Shown: in pieces, positions 1-11,712 of the stretch
How the letters are laid out: every line of letters starts with the position of its first letter
How positions within the stretch are numbered: the first letter of the stretch is position 1
Assembly (NCBI GenBank): GCA_030063045.1
Contig: JAQSEB010000064.1
Span: forward strand, 1-64,000
DNA: 64,000 bases
DNA from: Pratylenchus scribneri
Taxonomy: Eukaryota; Nematoda; Chromadorea; Rhabditida; Pratylenchidae
Reading direction: 5' to 3'
Position numbers and translations under genes: made by a program
The notes under the pieces: model-generated
What the model was told of the DNA's origin: nothing
The model's input: the letters and a program-made list of their open reading frames with translations, nothing else
The model's database searches: none

Positions 1-172
1 TATCTGATCAATTATACAATAAAATAAATGGTAACGAACAGATACTGTCGATCAGATACCTGTAACCATAGGATGTCTGCTAATCAATAAACTATAAAAG
101 CGGCGACTTTTGAGATCAACCTCATCATTCCGGCAGCAGCATAATCGACGACTACAACATCCAACTTCCCAA

Positions 173-1338
173 ATGTCCCAAACCCTGAACGTCCAAATAC
201 CCCTTGAAGAGAATGAACCACTAGGAATCCGGCTGAACGACACGTAAGTTTATTTAATTTATTCATGGCCAAAACTATATTCCCTTTTTTTACAGATTGG
301 TCATCACATACATCCAGGAAGGCACACCGGCTCAAGGCATCCTCAAGGCAGGCGACAAGATCGAGGCAATCAATGGGCGGCTGATCAACACACAACGACA
401 ATTTTACCAAGTCCTCAAGGCGGCGCATCCAGTGGCCAATTTCAAAATCCAACGACCAGGCACAAAAGAAGAAACACCAGTGGAGGTCAGACAAGATGCG
501 GGCGACAATCTTCCACCTGAAATTGCTACTTCACTCACTCGGCGGGCCGGTTATCACTACAAGGTTGGTTGGATTGGGAAAAGGGAAAATTCTGAAATTT
601 ATTTTCTTTTATTTGCAGCTCGTTGAGATCAAACGACTTCACAACACCCGATTCGGATTGGCGATCAAAACAAGGGACAACCGTGTGCTCGTCACAGAAG
701 TTCAGGTTGGTTATGCTTCTTTAATTTTTATTCTTTTCTAATTTTCCCCTTAATTTTCAGCCAAACTCGATGTGCGCCCCTCATCTTCTGCCCTGTGATC
801 ACATAATCTACGTGGATGGCAATCGTGTTACCCAAGCTGAAGTTGCACAAGTTCTGCTGACCGGAGGGCTGAGAAAAGTGAGTTTTGCCTTTTGACATGA
901 TCTTATCCAATAACTTTTTAATTTTTCAGAATGGATTCGTCAAAGTCGTCATTGGCAGACCAGACACGGAAGAAGCAAAGCAGTTGGCCCGTCAAGTACT
1001 CAGCCGCGAGGATGCATACGACCCGCCTTCAGTTCGGCTCAACGAGGATGTCCAAAGGATCATGCGCCAAGAGGTTGGTTTTATTTAATATAATCATCAT
1101 AAAACAAATCATTAATTCAATATTTTTTTGACAGGTAGTCAACAGAGCAGCAAACAAACAGCAACCGAAGCCAATTCTTCTGCTGCCTGCAACTCCACAG
1201 CCACCTGCCAACGTCCGTGTCACGATGGGAAATGCCGAAGTCACAGCAATACAGAGCGACAACACAGGACGTCCACTCCGCCCAGTGACCAATGGCATAC
1301 CGAATTCGCCAGCAAGATGTCAACAACAGCAACAATAA
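173..1338 (+). CDS. Tandem PDZ-domain protein
   Basis: Six exons: 173-243, 296-563, 619-705, 761-877, 930-1073, 1135-1338; phases agree and give about 296 aa. The N-terminal ~90 residues form a PDZ domain: carboxylate-loop-like PLGIRL, then VITYIQEGTPAQ, LKAGDKIEAINGR. A second, more divergent PDZ-like unit follows (RFGLAIKTRDNRVLVTEV, then CDHIIYVDGNRVTQAEV). The C-terminal ~65 residues are Pro/Gln-rich and end in a short Gln run. PDZ domains bind C-terminal peptides of partner proteins, so a scaffold or adaptor role is inferred; the partner is unknown. Several donors are GTTGGT, a form seen repeatedly in this window. Nematodes carry families of small PDZ-only proteins; which member this is cannot be told. 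Sure of the PDZ fold, less sure of the exact start. Confidence 0.82.
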
Positions 1339-1345
1339 ACCCTCT

Positions 1346-1432
1346 CCCATTCACCCATTCACATTGTTGTTAGCCCCTTCCCATTCACCCATTCACATTG
1401 TTGTGTTAGCCCCTTCTCATTCACATTGTATA
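1346..1432. repeat. Short imperfect tandem repeat after the PDZ gene
   Basis: Three imperfect copies of a roughly 30-36 bp unit built from CCCATTCACCCATTCACATTG and TTAGCCCCTTC lie directly behind the PDZ stop codon, in its presumed 3' UTR. Confidence 0.6.
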
Positions 1433-2000
1433 ATATACTTTGATATTGTTGTTGTATTTTTGTATATGCATTGAATAAATTGAAATATTAAATTATGTTG
1501 AATATTTTATATATGAGTAATTAATTATCTTGTTTTATTTTGTGTATTTATTATTATTAAGCATAAGCATTCATTATGCACTCCTCCTAATATCATATCT
1601 AGGTAAGTGGTAACACATAGACTAGGCCGCTATGCTAGCGCTAGGCTATTTTAGAATTGAATGGAAATGGATAATAGAAAAAATTGCAGAAAAGAGTTTG
1701 CACTTTGCATGCGAAAAAGAATAATAGAAATACCATTCTTAATAAATAAAAGAGTTTCGTTTCTCCCATCTTCTCCCTATTATATTATTATTCTGACTGA
1801 ACTTTTATTAGCTTTAAAAACACATAAAAAAAGAAACAAAACAAGTGTAGCATGAGCAAAAGCAAGTTGAAATAAAGCCCCTAAAAACCAATTCCAATGG
1901 TATTGAAATTGGATTGGATAGAAACATTGTTTTAAATTTAAAGTGTTTCACTATTTGCTATTTTGATTATGATTTTACAAATACTAAAAATAAATTTTTA
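1433..2000. other. Intergenic, AT-rich
   Basis: No supported gene. It holds the presumed 3' end of the PDZ gene (AATAAA near 1474) and the upstream region of the RanBP3 homolog. Open frames starting at 1661 and 1914 have no recognisable protein content. Confidence 0.5.
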
Positions 2001-2001
2001 G
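2000..2001 (+). promoter_or_regulatory. Candidate spliced-leader acceptor for RanBP3
   Basis: AAATTTTTAG ends here, six bases before the chosen ATG, with no convincing upstream exon. A trans-splice acceptor is the simplest reading; inference only. Confidence 0.4.
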
Positions 2002-2006
2002 AAAAC

Positions 2007-3912
2007 ATGGATTTACCCCCATCAAAATTGTCAAATGAAGCTTCTCGAGTTTGGAGTGAAAATGCTGGACTCCATAAAAAAGTTGATCCGAAAATCGATA
2101 TTGGCTTACATCCCGCAACAATTCCATCTTCTACTATTGAAAATTCGACTACAACAGAGAAAGTTTCAACATCGATTTCATCCGGCTATGTGTTTGGTTC
2201 ACGTGTATTTGAGCGCGTTGCAAAGGTTTGCTTTGTAAATTTAATCAACAAAATAAACAATTTAAGCCAAATTGTGAAAAGAATTCCACCAAACCAACTG
2301 AAAATGAAAATCATGGAACTTCGATTACAACCGAAAGTTCAAAACCGTTGGATGTTTCTTCAATTTTTCGTCGAATGGCACAAAAAGCGATGGATAATTC
2401 GAATGCACGGATGGTTTGTGATTAATATTGAATTTAAAAATATTATTTAAAAATAGTGGAAAATAGAATCAACATCAAATGGAGGGGGAAGTAAATTGCC
2501 AAAAGACCAATTGAGTGAATCAGCAAATGAATTGGCATCCAAACAAGGGAATCAAGCATCGGCAACCGCACCAGATGATCAGCAACCAATAACGACAGGC
2601 GAAGAGGAAGAACAGCATTTACTTCAGGTCAGTGAAAATTGATGATTAAAACACAATTTATATTTTAAGATAAGCTGTAAATTCTACCATTACAATACGG
2701 AGAGCAAACAATGGCAAGAAAGAGGAATGGGAACATTGAGAGTGAACCAGCACATTGACACCAAGGATGATATCAGATTAGGTTGGATCATAGCTCGGCG
2801 AGGGGGGGGGACATCATGGGTGGCTGCGTGGTTGGTTGTGGGGTAGTTCCACCCTAATCTTTCATGCGTAGTTCCTATTTCAGATTTTTTGCGCCGCAGG
2901 CGAAAATTTAGAGCCAAAAACAACCCCGCAGGGCAAAATTTGACCTAAAAATGGCCGCGCAGCGAAAAATTTTCCAATTTTTCCGAAAAATTTTTCAATT
3001 TTTCCCTTCCTCCCCCTGCTTAGTGCATGGTTCCCGCCCGGTAAATCCCCTGAGTGCTGCGTTGTGGGGGGGGGGGGGGGGCGGGGACTGTCCCCCCCCC
3101 CTTTGCCGAGCTATGGGTTGGATTTATAATCAAAATTGGAATGATCAATGATGTCTCAAATTTATGATAGCACAAAATCTATGAGTTGTTTTTTGGGCAA
3201 GCTAGTCATAATAGATTTTAAATCAAAAATATATTCAATTTTTGGTTTGTATTTTAAATTGATTATTTTTATAGTCGGACGTCAATCTGGATCGCAACGT
3301 GTTTTGATTAATTCAAAAATATTCTCTGAAATGTTACTCGAAGAATTGTCGGAAAAAAGGCTCAAAACTTCGGCGCATACCGGCGAATCGGATGTTCCTC
3401 AACTTTTCTTAATCCAGGTAAATTATTAATATTAAATTAGTCATTAAATTTATCAAATAAGAATTAGTTTGATTAGAATAAAATAGAGAATATTTCCAAA
3501 AATGTTGGAAAATAATTATTAAAATGAAATTATAACAAAATATGGACATTATTCAAATTTAGTCTTCGCCTGCCTCAATTGCCAAACTTCAAAATCTTCT
3601 ACGATTTCACATTGAATCAAACACAACAAAAGTTCAAATGCATCAACGTGAAAGTAGTTCGACACGAAAAAGGCGGATAACCGATGAAAGAAAGGAGGAG
3701 GTTTGAATTTGAATATTTAAAATTGAATTTAATTTTAAAAAAATATTAAGGAAAATGAAGCAGAGGGATGGGGAAATGGTGAAGGTGCGAAAAAGTTTTT
3801 GAAGGAAAAACAACCATTGGAAAGGAAGGAAGAGGAGGATGGAAATGAAAATGATGAGGATGATGAAGAGAATGAGGCAGCAGATGATGACGATGAAGAG
3901 GAACAAGGATGA
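2007..3912 (+). CDS. ranbp3: Ran-binding protein 3 (RanBP3) homolog
   Basis: Seven exons: 2007-2225, 2267-2413, 2457-2627, 2670-2781, 3275-3417, 3563-3700, 3751-3912; about 363 aa. RanBP3 is a nuclear cofactor of the exportin CRM1 that binds RanGTP through a RanBP1-type domain. The N-terminal half is low-complexity with a GYVFGSRVFERV block, matching the FG-containing segment of RanBP3. The RanBP1 domain then reads ISCKFYHYNTESKQWQERG, MGTLRVNQ, RLVGRQSGSQRVLINSKIF, KRLKTSAH, VPQLFLIQ, with a C-terminal helix. The tail is strongly acidic (Glu/Asp). Joining 2781 to 3275 restores the conserved RLV-G-R core of the domain, across an intron that contains a transposon. The start at 2007 lies six bases after a TTTTTAG acceptor, consistent with trans-splicing. 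Probably the first gene of a two-gene operon with the 4306 gene. Confidence 0.88.
2789..3115. mobile_element. hAT-like MITE in the RanBP3 intron
   Basis: A 327 bp non-coding element with perfect 11 bp terminal inverted repeats (CATAGCTCGGC at the left, GCCGAGCTATG at the right; similarity continues inward as G-runs against C-runs). It is flanked by perfect 8 bp direct repeats GGTTGGAT (2781-2788 and 3116-3123), the target-site duplication length of hAT transposons. It has no transposase and long internal G and C homopolymer tracts (about 3064-3082 and 3092-3101), so it is a non-autonomous element. The left duplicate contains the RanBP3 exon-4 splice donor G|GTTGGA. Confidence 0.82.
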
Positions 3913-4305
3913 TCAAATGGATGAATGAAGATGTTCATTGGACAAATTTTATTATGGAAAATAATATTAATATGATTGGGGACATTCTCATTCGTCCTCC
4001 ATTCATTTTTTTTTATTTAATTCCCAATTATATTCTTTCCTTATTGTTTATCAAAATGAATTTGTAAAATTTAATTGGAAGGAGCAGAAAAATTGACCCA
4101 TCCATTCATTGAATTTTGTTTGTTTTTTGGCCCTTTTCATCTTTCCCTGTTTTTTCCAATCAAAGCAGGTTCAATTTTTTCATTATTAAAACCACAGAAT
4201 AAATTATGTAGTGAAGTGACCCAATTTTAAGTTCCTAAATTGTTTTGTACAATTTAATATTGATCCTCTTTTAAATTTAATAAAAAAATAATTTAGTTTA
4301 CAAAA
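3913..4305 (+). promoter_or_regulatory. Probable operon spacer between RanBP3 and the TTC1-like gene
   Basis: AATAAA at 4198-4203 is followed 92 bases later by the acceptor-like ATAATTTAG (AG at 4295-4296), ten bases before the next ATG. A spacing of about 100 bp between poly(A) signal and trans-splice acceptor is typical of nematode operons. No gene is seen in the spacer. Confidence 0.45.
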
Positions 4306-4605
4306 ATGGATGAACAAAAAGATAAAATGGCGAAGAGTGAATCTATTGACAATAATCATAAAATCGAGGCAAATGGAGGAGGATCCGGCAGCAATGATGA
4401 CCGCAAAAATGAAGGAAAGAAGAAAGAAGAGAATCACAAAAGTGAAGAACAACTTCGGGCAGAAGCCGTTGCTCAATTGAAACAAATTGGAAATGCTGTG
4501 CTTCGTCCATTTGGCCTGTCAACGGATAGTTTTGAAATGGTCCAACAGCCGGGTGGCGGATATTCAATACAGATGAAGAAAAATGACAAATCATCATTTG
4601 CATAA
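4306..4605 (+). CDS. Small protein with the TTC1 C-terminal motif only
   Basis: Single exon, 99 aa. The first ~60 residues are charged and low-complexity (Lys/Glu/Asn/Gly). The last ~35 read [18 protein letters not shown] then GGGYSI, which resembles the extreme C-terminus of TTC1 ([10 protein letters not shown]...GSYSI). The three TPR repeats that form the body of TTC1 are absent here and no upstream exon supplies them. The role is unknown; TTC1 itself is an Hsp70/Hsp90-associated TPR adaptor, but that activity sits in the missing repeats. The match to TTC1 is from memory of the family and should be treated as moderate. It probably follows RanBP3 in an operon and lies directly before minisatellite array A. 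Confidence 0.68.
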   Translation: MDEQKDKMAKSESIDNNHKIEANGGGSGSNDDRKNEGKKKEENHKSEEQLRAEAVAQLKQIGNAVLRPFGLSTDSFEMVQQPGGGYSIQMKKNDKSSFA

Positions 4606-4683
4606 ATTATTTTATTTTAAAAAATATGAAGGATAAAGTGGAATTGGTATGATTTAATAAGAGAAGAATATGATATTTTAGAA

Positions 4684-6400
4684 AATGTTTTGTTGTTGTT
4701 CTGATTTTCAATGTTTTGTTGTTGTTCTGATTTTCAATGTTTTGTTGTTGTTCTGATTTCAATGTTTTGTTGTTGTTCTGATTTTCAATGTTTTGTTGTT
4801 GTTCTGATTTTCAATGTTTTGTTGTTGTTCTGATTTTCAATGTTTTGTTGTTGTTCTGATTTTCAATGTTTTGTTGTTGTTCTGATTTCAATGTTTTGTT
4901 GTTGTTCTGATTTTCAATGTTTTGTTGTTGTTCTGATTTTCAATGTTTTGTTGTTGTTCTGATTTTCAATGTTTTGTTGTTGTTCTGATTTCAATGTTTT
5001 GTTGTTGTTCTGATTTTCAATGTTTTGTTGTTGTTCTGATTTTCAATGTTTTGTTGTTGTTCTGATTTTCAATGTTTTGTTGTTGTTCTGATTTTCAATG
5101 TTTTGTTGTTGTTCTGATTTTCAATGTTTTGTTGTTGTTCTGATTTTCAATGTTTTGTTGTTGTTCTGATTTTCAATGTTTTGTTGTTGTTCTGATTTTC
5201 AATGTTTTGTTGTTTTTCTGATTTTCAATGTTTTGTTGTTGTTCTGATTTTCAATGTTTTGTTGTTATTCTGATTTTCAATGTTTTGTTGTTGTTCTGAT
5301 TTTCAATGTTTTGTTGTTGTTCTGATTTTCAATGTTTTGTTGTTTTTCTGATTTTCAATGTTTTGTTGTTATTCTGATTTTCAATGTTTTGTTGTTGTTC
5401 TGATTTTCAATGTTTTGTTGTTGTTCTGATTTTCAATGTTTTGTTGTTGTTCTGATTTTCAATGTTTTGTTGTTGTTCTGATTTCAATGTTTTGTTGTTG
5501 TTCTGATTTTCAATGTTTTGTTGTTCTGATTTTCAATGTTTTGTTGTTGTTCTGATTTTCAATGTTTTGTTGTTGTTCTGATTTTCAATGTTTTGTTGTT
5601 GTTCTGATTTCAATGTTTTGTTGTTGTTCTGATTTTCAATGTTTTGTTGTTGTTCTGATTTCAATGTTTTGTTGTTGTTCTGATTTTCAATGTTTTGTTG
5701 TTGTTCTGATTTTCAATGTTTTGTTGTTGTTCTGATTTTCAATGTTTTGTTGTTTTTCTGATTTTCAATGTTTTGTTGTTGTTCTGATTTTCAATGTTTT
5801 GTTGTTGTTCTGATTTTCAATGTTTTGTTGTTTTTCTGATTTTCAATGTTTTGTTGTTATTCTGATTTTCAATGTTTTGTTGTTGTTCTGATTTTCAATG
5901 TTTTGTTGTTGTTCTGATTTTCAATGTTTTGTTGTTGTTCTGATTTTCAATGTTTTGTTGTTGTTCTGATTTCAATGTTTTGTTGTTGTTCTGATTTTCA
6001 ATGTTTTGTTGTTCTGATTTTCAATGTTTTGTTGTTGTTCTGATTTTCAATGTTTTGTTGTTGTTCTAATTTCAATGTTTTGTTGTTGTTCTGATTTCAA
6101 TGTTTTGTTGTTGTTCTGATTTTCAATGTTTTGTTGTTGTTCTGATTTTCAATGTTTTGTTGTTTTTCTGATTTTCAATGTTTTGTTGTTGTTCTGATTT
6201 CAATGTTTTGTTGTTGTTCTGATTTTCAATGTTTTGTTGTTGTTCTGATTTTCAATGTTTTGTTGTTTTTCTGATTTTCAATGTTTTGTTGTTTGTTGTT
6301 CGATTTTCATTCCGAAAAATGTTTTGTTTTTGTTCTTATTTCATCCGGAACTGGTTTGTTTTTGTTCTGATTTCCCTTATCCGGAAAATGTTTTTTTCCA
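4684..6400. repeat. Minisatellite array A (26-bp unit)
   Basis: About sixty head-to-tail copies of a 26 bp unit, TGTTTTGTTGTTGTTCTGAT plus TTTCAA, with scattered variants: one T deleted, GTTGTTTTTCT, GTTGTTATTCT, and one-triplet deletions. The right end (about 6300-6400) degenerates into units that contain TCCGGAA. The left flank (4630-4690) is shared with the flank of array B. Blocks of copies with the same variant order recur (compare about 5210-5530 with 5750-6020), so the array has grown by segmental duplication. Confidence 0.95.
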
Positions 6401-7331
6401 ATTTTTTCTTTCCATTTAAAGCATTTTTGAGTCAGGCCCTTTGGTTGGCCAATCGATCGATTCTTGGATAAAGGGGAGGCCCACTATTGGGAAAAAGTCG
6501 ATTTTTTGTGTGAAGAGTAAGACGAGAGTCCAAGAAAGCCAATTCCCTTACTTTAACTCAACCTGAATAAATCTTGTCAAAAGGCTCTCGTGTGGGACGT
6601 CAACATCATAGACCATTACAAAATTATTTCATTTTAAAGTCTAATAAAAAGTTTTGGAGATCAATCTTTTTTGTGCTTTTCATTTTTGGTTAGGTACATA
6701 AAATGGTAAAGTTTTAAAGTCATATTAAAACAAAGTGAGGACACAACACACAACCACAAAAATCCGTTCATTCAAAGTACAATCACCCCCCCCCCCCCCC
6801 CCCCACAAAAGAAGTCAAATTTGGATTTGCGCAGTTCTCATCAACATAAACTCGAGCACAAATTTACTAATTTCAGCACAATTTACTAATTTGTCCCACA
6901 TTCTCGAGTCTATATAAATAATAATCATTATACTTTAGCACCAAAAAAAACTAAAATTCTTTCATATTTACGCATAAATCTTTCCTCATAAATTGATTGA
7001 GGAAATCGTATTCGTCGAGAATATTCGACAATAAAGAATTCCGGCCAATTCAGCCAAGAGCCCAACAAAAATAACCAATCGCATTTTCCTCTTTTCTTCA
7101 TATTCTTCGCCGAAATTGGCGAAAAACGGAAAAATGAATTGAATAGAAAAATGTAAAGCCGATGAATGGCCTTCAATCAAGAAGGAAGTAAAAATAATTC
7201 GGGCAAGAATTCTTCTGATTATAAATAAGTAATCCATTTCGTGTCATCCAAATCCATTCCATTCCTCATTAATTTTTCAACTTCAATTCTCAATTCATTC
7301 ATGTTTAAAGCAGATAAACTGTATAAATAAA
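6401..7331. other. Intergenic upstream of the elongase
   Basis: No supported gene. It contains a long C homopolymer (about 6787-6803) and a TATAAATA-like stretch near 6911. It presumably carries the elongase promoter. Confidence 0.5.
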
Positions 7332-8389
7332 ATGGCACGAAATTACGAAATTTGGAATTCGAATCCAGAAGATGGCAACAGCAACACAATTTACTATATT
7401 CCATATAAATATGGCGAAGTATGGGAATTGGAGAGGCGCCTTTGGAATCCAACTTTCACCCATCAAATGTTCACTCGCCATTGGCACTGGTCAATTCCCA
7501 TTGTTTTGGCCTATATTGCTGGTAATTTTTTGGGAGAATTTATGATTTAACTAAATTTAAAAATTTAGGTGTTCATTTCCTCCAAAGATGGATGCGAGAT
7601 CGAAAGGCATTTGAGCTTCGTCCTCTTCTCATTGTCTGGAACAGTGCATTGGCCATTTTCTCAGCGATGGGTGCTTGGCGATTTGGACAAGAATTTACTC
7701 ATGTTATGTTGAACAGAACATTTCAAGTAAATTTGACTCTAAATATTTTATTTATTTACTTTTAAGGATTCCGTTTGTCTTTCCATTTCGCCAACTGAAC
7801 CGGTTACATTTTGGGCACTCTGTTTCGCCCTTTCAAAGGTGGCAGAATTCGGGGACACAATTTTCCTGCTACTCAGAAAAAGACCTCTCATTTTCCTGCA
7901 CTGGTTTCATCATTCCGTTGTACTGATTTACAGGTACTATATTAAAAACAAATTATCAAATTTAATTAAATTCGAAAAATAGTTGGCATTCGGCAACAGA
8001 ATTGACAGCAGCCGGTCGATGGTTCATCCAGCTGAATTATATGGTCCATGCAATAATGTACACTTATTATGCTTTGACAAGTGCCGGATTCAAACCACCA
8101 AAATTGGTTTCCATGAGCGTTACAACATTCCAAACAACACAGGTTCGATCAAATTCCAATGAAATTTATCAATTATCATTTTTAGATGTTGATCGGCGTT
8201 TTCATTTCTCTCTATGTTGCCCATCTGAAATGGACGAGTCCGCCCGAAAGTAAGCTGGTCTGCCAACAATCTGTTCAAAATATGTGCATTTGTTTTGCCA
8301 TTTACTCTGCATTCGCTTTCCTCTTCATCAGATTCTTCATCAAAGCATATTGCCTTAAGGGCAAAAAGAACAATAAGAAGATTGAATAA
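7332..8389 (+). CDS. ELO-family very-long-chain fatty acid elongase
   Basis: Five exons: 7332-7521, 7569-7726, 7767-7933, 7983-8142, 8186-8389; about 292 aa, the usual ELO length. ELO proteins are ER membrane 3-ketoacyl-CoA synthases that condense malonyl-CoA with an acyl-CoA, the first step of each two-carbon elongation. Diagnostic features: KVAEFGDTIFLLLRKRPL, the catalytic histidine box HWFHH in LIFLHWFHHSVVLIY, then SWHSATELTAAGRWFIQLNY and VHAIMYTYYAL. Several hydrophobic membrane segments are visible, and the C-terminus is Lys-rich (KGKKNNKK), consistent with ER retention. The splice after ATTTACAG (7933) joins the histidine box to the SWHS block exactly as in the family. The substrate class (C16 type, ELOVL3/6, is likely) is inferred from overall resemblance only. 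Confidence 0.92.
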
Positions 8390-8756
8390 TAAAACACGGA
8401 CTTTTTTTTTAATTCAATGTACCGATTCGCATATTTCTTTTTGTATTCTCATATTTTCTAATCCCATTCCAAATGATAATTCATTCATAACAGTTCAAAG
8501 CATAAATTTTATCATATAAAAATGTCTATATATTATTCTAAAAGGCACATGATGATATGAAATATTAATTTGTTGCGAAATTAAAATTTAAAAAATGAGC
8601 AATAAATTGTGTTGAATGCATTTGTCATGGATTAATTATTAATTGTCAATCCCATTTCAATTGGGGTTAATTGTAATTGGGGGAGGGAATCCTAGTCAGA
8701 ATTGAGTTAACAAAAGTGTGAGGTTTCTTCATTCCTACTGCTGGCGGCAATGTTGA
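8390..8756. other. Convergent 3' spacer
   Basis: Lies between the stop codons of the elongase (+) and glycogen synthase (-). It holds AT-rich 3' UTR sequence and no gene. Confidence 0.5.
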
Positions 8757-11712
8757 TCAATTCTCATTCCAAGCCAAATTCTAAAAATTAAAAAAGTAAT
8801 TAATTAATGGATAATTTTTATTCTAAATTACCTCATGTTCCTCTTGGGCCTCCGTGTCCGAATCACTGTCCTGATCACTATGCGCGGGAGAGGACGATGC
8901 CGACAATGGACGTGGCATTTTGGCGAGTATTTCTGACAATTTCATCTCCAAATCTGGATAAACTTTATTCAATGCCATTCGACGAGCTTCACGGTAGAGC
9001 TTAATTAAAATAAATTGGAATATAAAATTATTTGTATATTTTCACTTACTCCACCCAATGTTTTCCAATCCAACAATTCGCTCACTCTTTCGGCCCTGTT
9101 TCTGATTATAACACGTTGACGGCGGGAATAAGAACTAAAAAATTGATTTTAAAAATGAAATATATTTAATTAATTAAATTTTTGGAAGGCTCAAACAGTA
9201 CGAATGATTTCATCGTGGTTTCGTTTTCAAAACCATTCATATCAGACATTTTTATTCATCATCGCCTTCTGTGATTCGAACCCGACCCCTTCCCCGCGTA
9301 TAATCCAACCATTTAACCAAATAGGTTAATGATGTTATCCAATCGAAAACTAACCAATAAGTGTAGAGAATTTCGGAAAGTTGATTGATGGATTCATTTG
9401 GATGTTTATTCTTTCGGTCAACAATATAAAGGCCATAATTGTCATGGTCCGGAATTTGTTTTTCGATGAAACTTCCAAAGCCCGATAAATTTGTTGTCAC
9501 AGATGGCATTCCCATTACAGTGCATTCAGCTAAAATAAATAAATTAATTAATTAAATTAATATTTATGGTAATAAACCTGGCGTATATCCCCACGGTTCA
9601 TAATATGATGGAAAAACGCCCAAATGGCAACCACGCACAAAATCCTCATAGTCCAAGCCGATCAGAGGCGAAACGGAGCTGAGGAATTCCGGATGGAAAA
9701 TTACCTAATTTTAGGTATGGAATATTTAAATAAAATAAATGTAAGGGACAAACTTTGACACGGTCATGGTCATTGTTGAAAAGTTGGCATTGACGAAAAG
9801 TGCACAGGACTGGATCGGCGGAATCGTCGGTCATATTGTGGGTGCAAATTGGAGGAAGAGAATCGCGCTGAAAATATTTAATAGCATTTTTGGACATTTT
9901 AATGGTTTACTTTTGAGGAAAGAATGCATCGTTTGAGTTGAACTCGTTCGGCTGGCAGTAACAATTCTTCCATGTCCGGGATACGGCCTCTCAAACATGA
10001 TTCGAAAAGTCGTGAGGCCATACTGTCCTTCAATTTTCCAATGGTCTCTTTCAATTGTTTACAACTAAATTTGAATATTAATATTTTGGCAACCATTCCC
10101 CTAAAAATATTTCTTACACAGCTTGGCCCCGAAGAGTGTCAACATTGAATGAATGGGCATTGCCTGGATAAATTATGAATGCCACCACCGTAACACCATT
10201 CACGCGTTTGTCCGTTGAAGTCTATTAAAAATATGAATAATTTTTAATTATTCCATTAATTTCACCTTTAACATATGATTCAGCCTTGCCAGTGCCTCAA
10301 TGAAAAAGTCGCCGCCTTTATTACGGAATTCATATCGACCAGCAGTGAACAAATAAAGGGTTTTGTCCAAATCGAAGTTCATATGGCTTAAATAATTTAC
10401 AAAAATGTTTAATAATTTTTGAATAAAACCCGTAGAAATGTCCACGAATAAAATCATGGATTTTCTCTTTATTTTGAGCATGCAAATTTTGGAATTCATG
10501 CAATGCCGCAAATTTTACCACATTCAGTCCATTTGGGGTCAGAATGTCCGGTTTACGTTTCAGCAAATATTCTGCTTCCAATCCAGTAATTTCACTAAAT
10601 AATCAAATTAAAGTGATTTAAAATGAAGTAAATTGCTTACCTCACTGTGGTAAAAATATGGGCCATATTGACGGATGCCCTCTCCAAGCAATATCGATGA
10701 TAAATTTGCAATCGACCAGCCTCCTTGTCCACATCAAACTAATAAAATATCAATTAAATATTGATTATTTTTGAATAAATTACCCTTGACAAATGATTGT
10801 ATAAATCAGCACCGGAAGCGCATAAATGTCTGCCCAAAAGTGTGGCATGTGTTGTGAACAGAGTGGCAATATTCAATTTCCACATTCGGCACATTATTAG
10901 GCCAATTCCGGCTTGCCATTCATGGAAATGGGCGGCAATATGCGGATTGAAATTTTCCGAAGAATCCGAAAAAGATTTGAGGAAAATTGCAACCAAAAAG
11001 CCAAAAATGATGCAATCATTTGCTTCTCGGTCCAGGAATGGCACTCCAATATTGCATTTTTCCCAAAGCTAAACAAAAAATGTTAAACACAAATTAGGAT
11101 TAAATTACTTCATGTTTCCAATTGTCCAATTTCCATGCGGCTGAGCCAATATCAAAAAGAAGCACTTTTGGATAGCCATCGATCAACCATCGCCCGTAAA
11201 CCACTCGAAAACCCCATTCAGTCATTTGGTCGAGAGTGTATTTGAGATTGGCCGTTTCCGGCTCCAACACTTCAACTTCCAGCCGAACTCTTTCTTCAAT
11301 GTATGGTCCCTTAAAAATGTATTTAAATTTAATTATTGGGAATATATTTTGCAAACCATCATGTAATATTGATCGCCCAATTCATCCGTGCTAACTGGGG
11401 CTTTTGTCCGCAACACCGTGTAAATTCCTCCAACTAAAATGTAAATATTATTCCATTAATGTTAATTTAAATATTAACCTTTATTGACCACCTCCCAAGC
11501 ACATTCAAAAACGAATCGATTTTCAAGTTTAGCCAGCTCACCTCTGTCCAAAATATCTTCACCATTCGATGAAATATTCATCTCCTTAATGATAAATATT
11601 AATTTATTTATATTTGAATTTAACAAACCGCAAAATGCCGAACCAATTTGGAGGAAGAACTTTTACGCATTAATGAAGCGCCGCCAACAGAGGGTGAATA
11701 ATTGTTGTTCAT
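8757..11712 (-). CDS. gsy-1: Glycogen synthase
   Basis: Sixteen exons, about 695 aa: 11712-11629, 11584-11479, 11433-11357, 11309-11109, 11068-10784, 10738-10641, 10594-10430, 10386-10266, 10221-10118, 10064-9911, 9867-9754, 9704-9578, 9529-9355, 9134-9050, 8999-8832, 8780-8757. The enzyme transfers glucose from UDP-glucose to growing glycogen (GT3 family, cytosolic). Family signatures in order: [76 protein letters not shown]-like [48 protein letters not shown]. The C-terminal tail ([21 protein letters not shown]) is Ser/Asp-rich like the kinase-regulated tail of animal GYS. The start was taken at MNNNYSPS, preceded by a TTTTCAG acceptor at 11742-11743. Exons 13 and 14 join as YTYC, matching the family Cys. 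An intron carries a tRNA-like relic. Confidence 0.95.
9264..9338 (-). other. tRNA-like remnant (A-box/B-box) in a glycogen synthase intron
   Basis: On the minus strand, TGGTTAAATGG resembles a pol III A box and GGTTCGAATCA, about 35 bases further, a B box. The anticodon arm is too short and the acceptor and T stems do not pair well, so this is at best a tRNA pseudogene or tRNA-derived SINE fragment. Confidence 0.3.
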
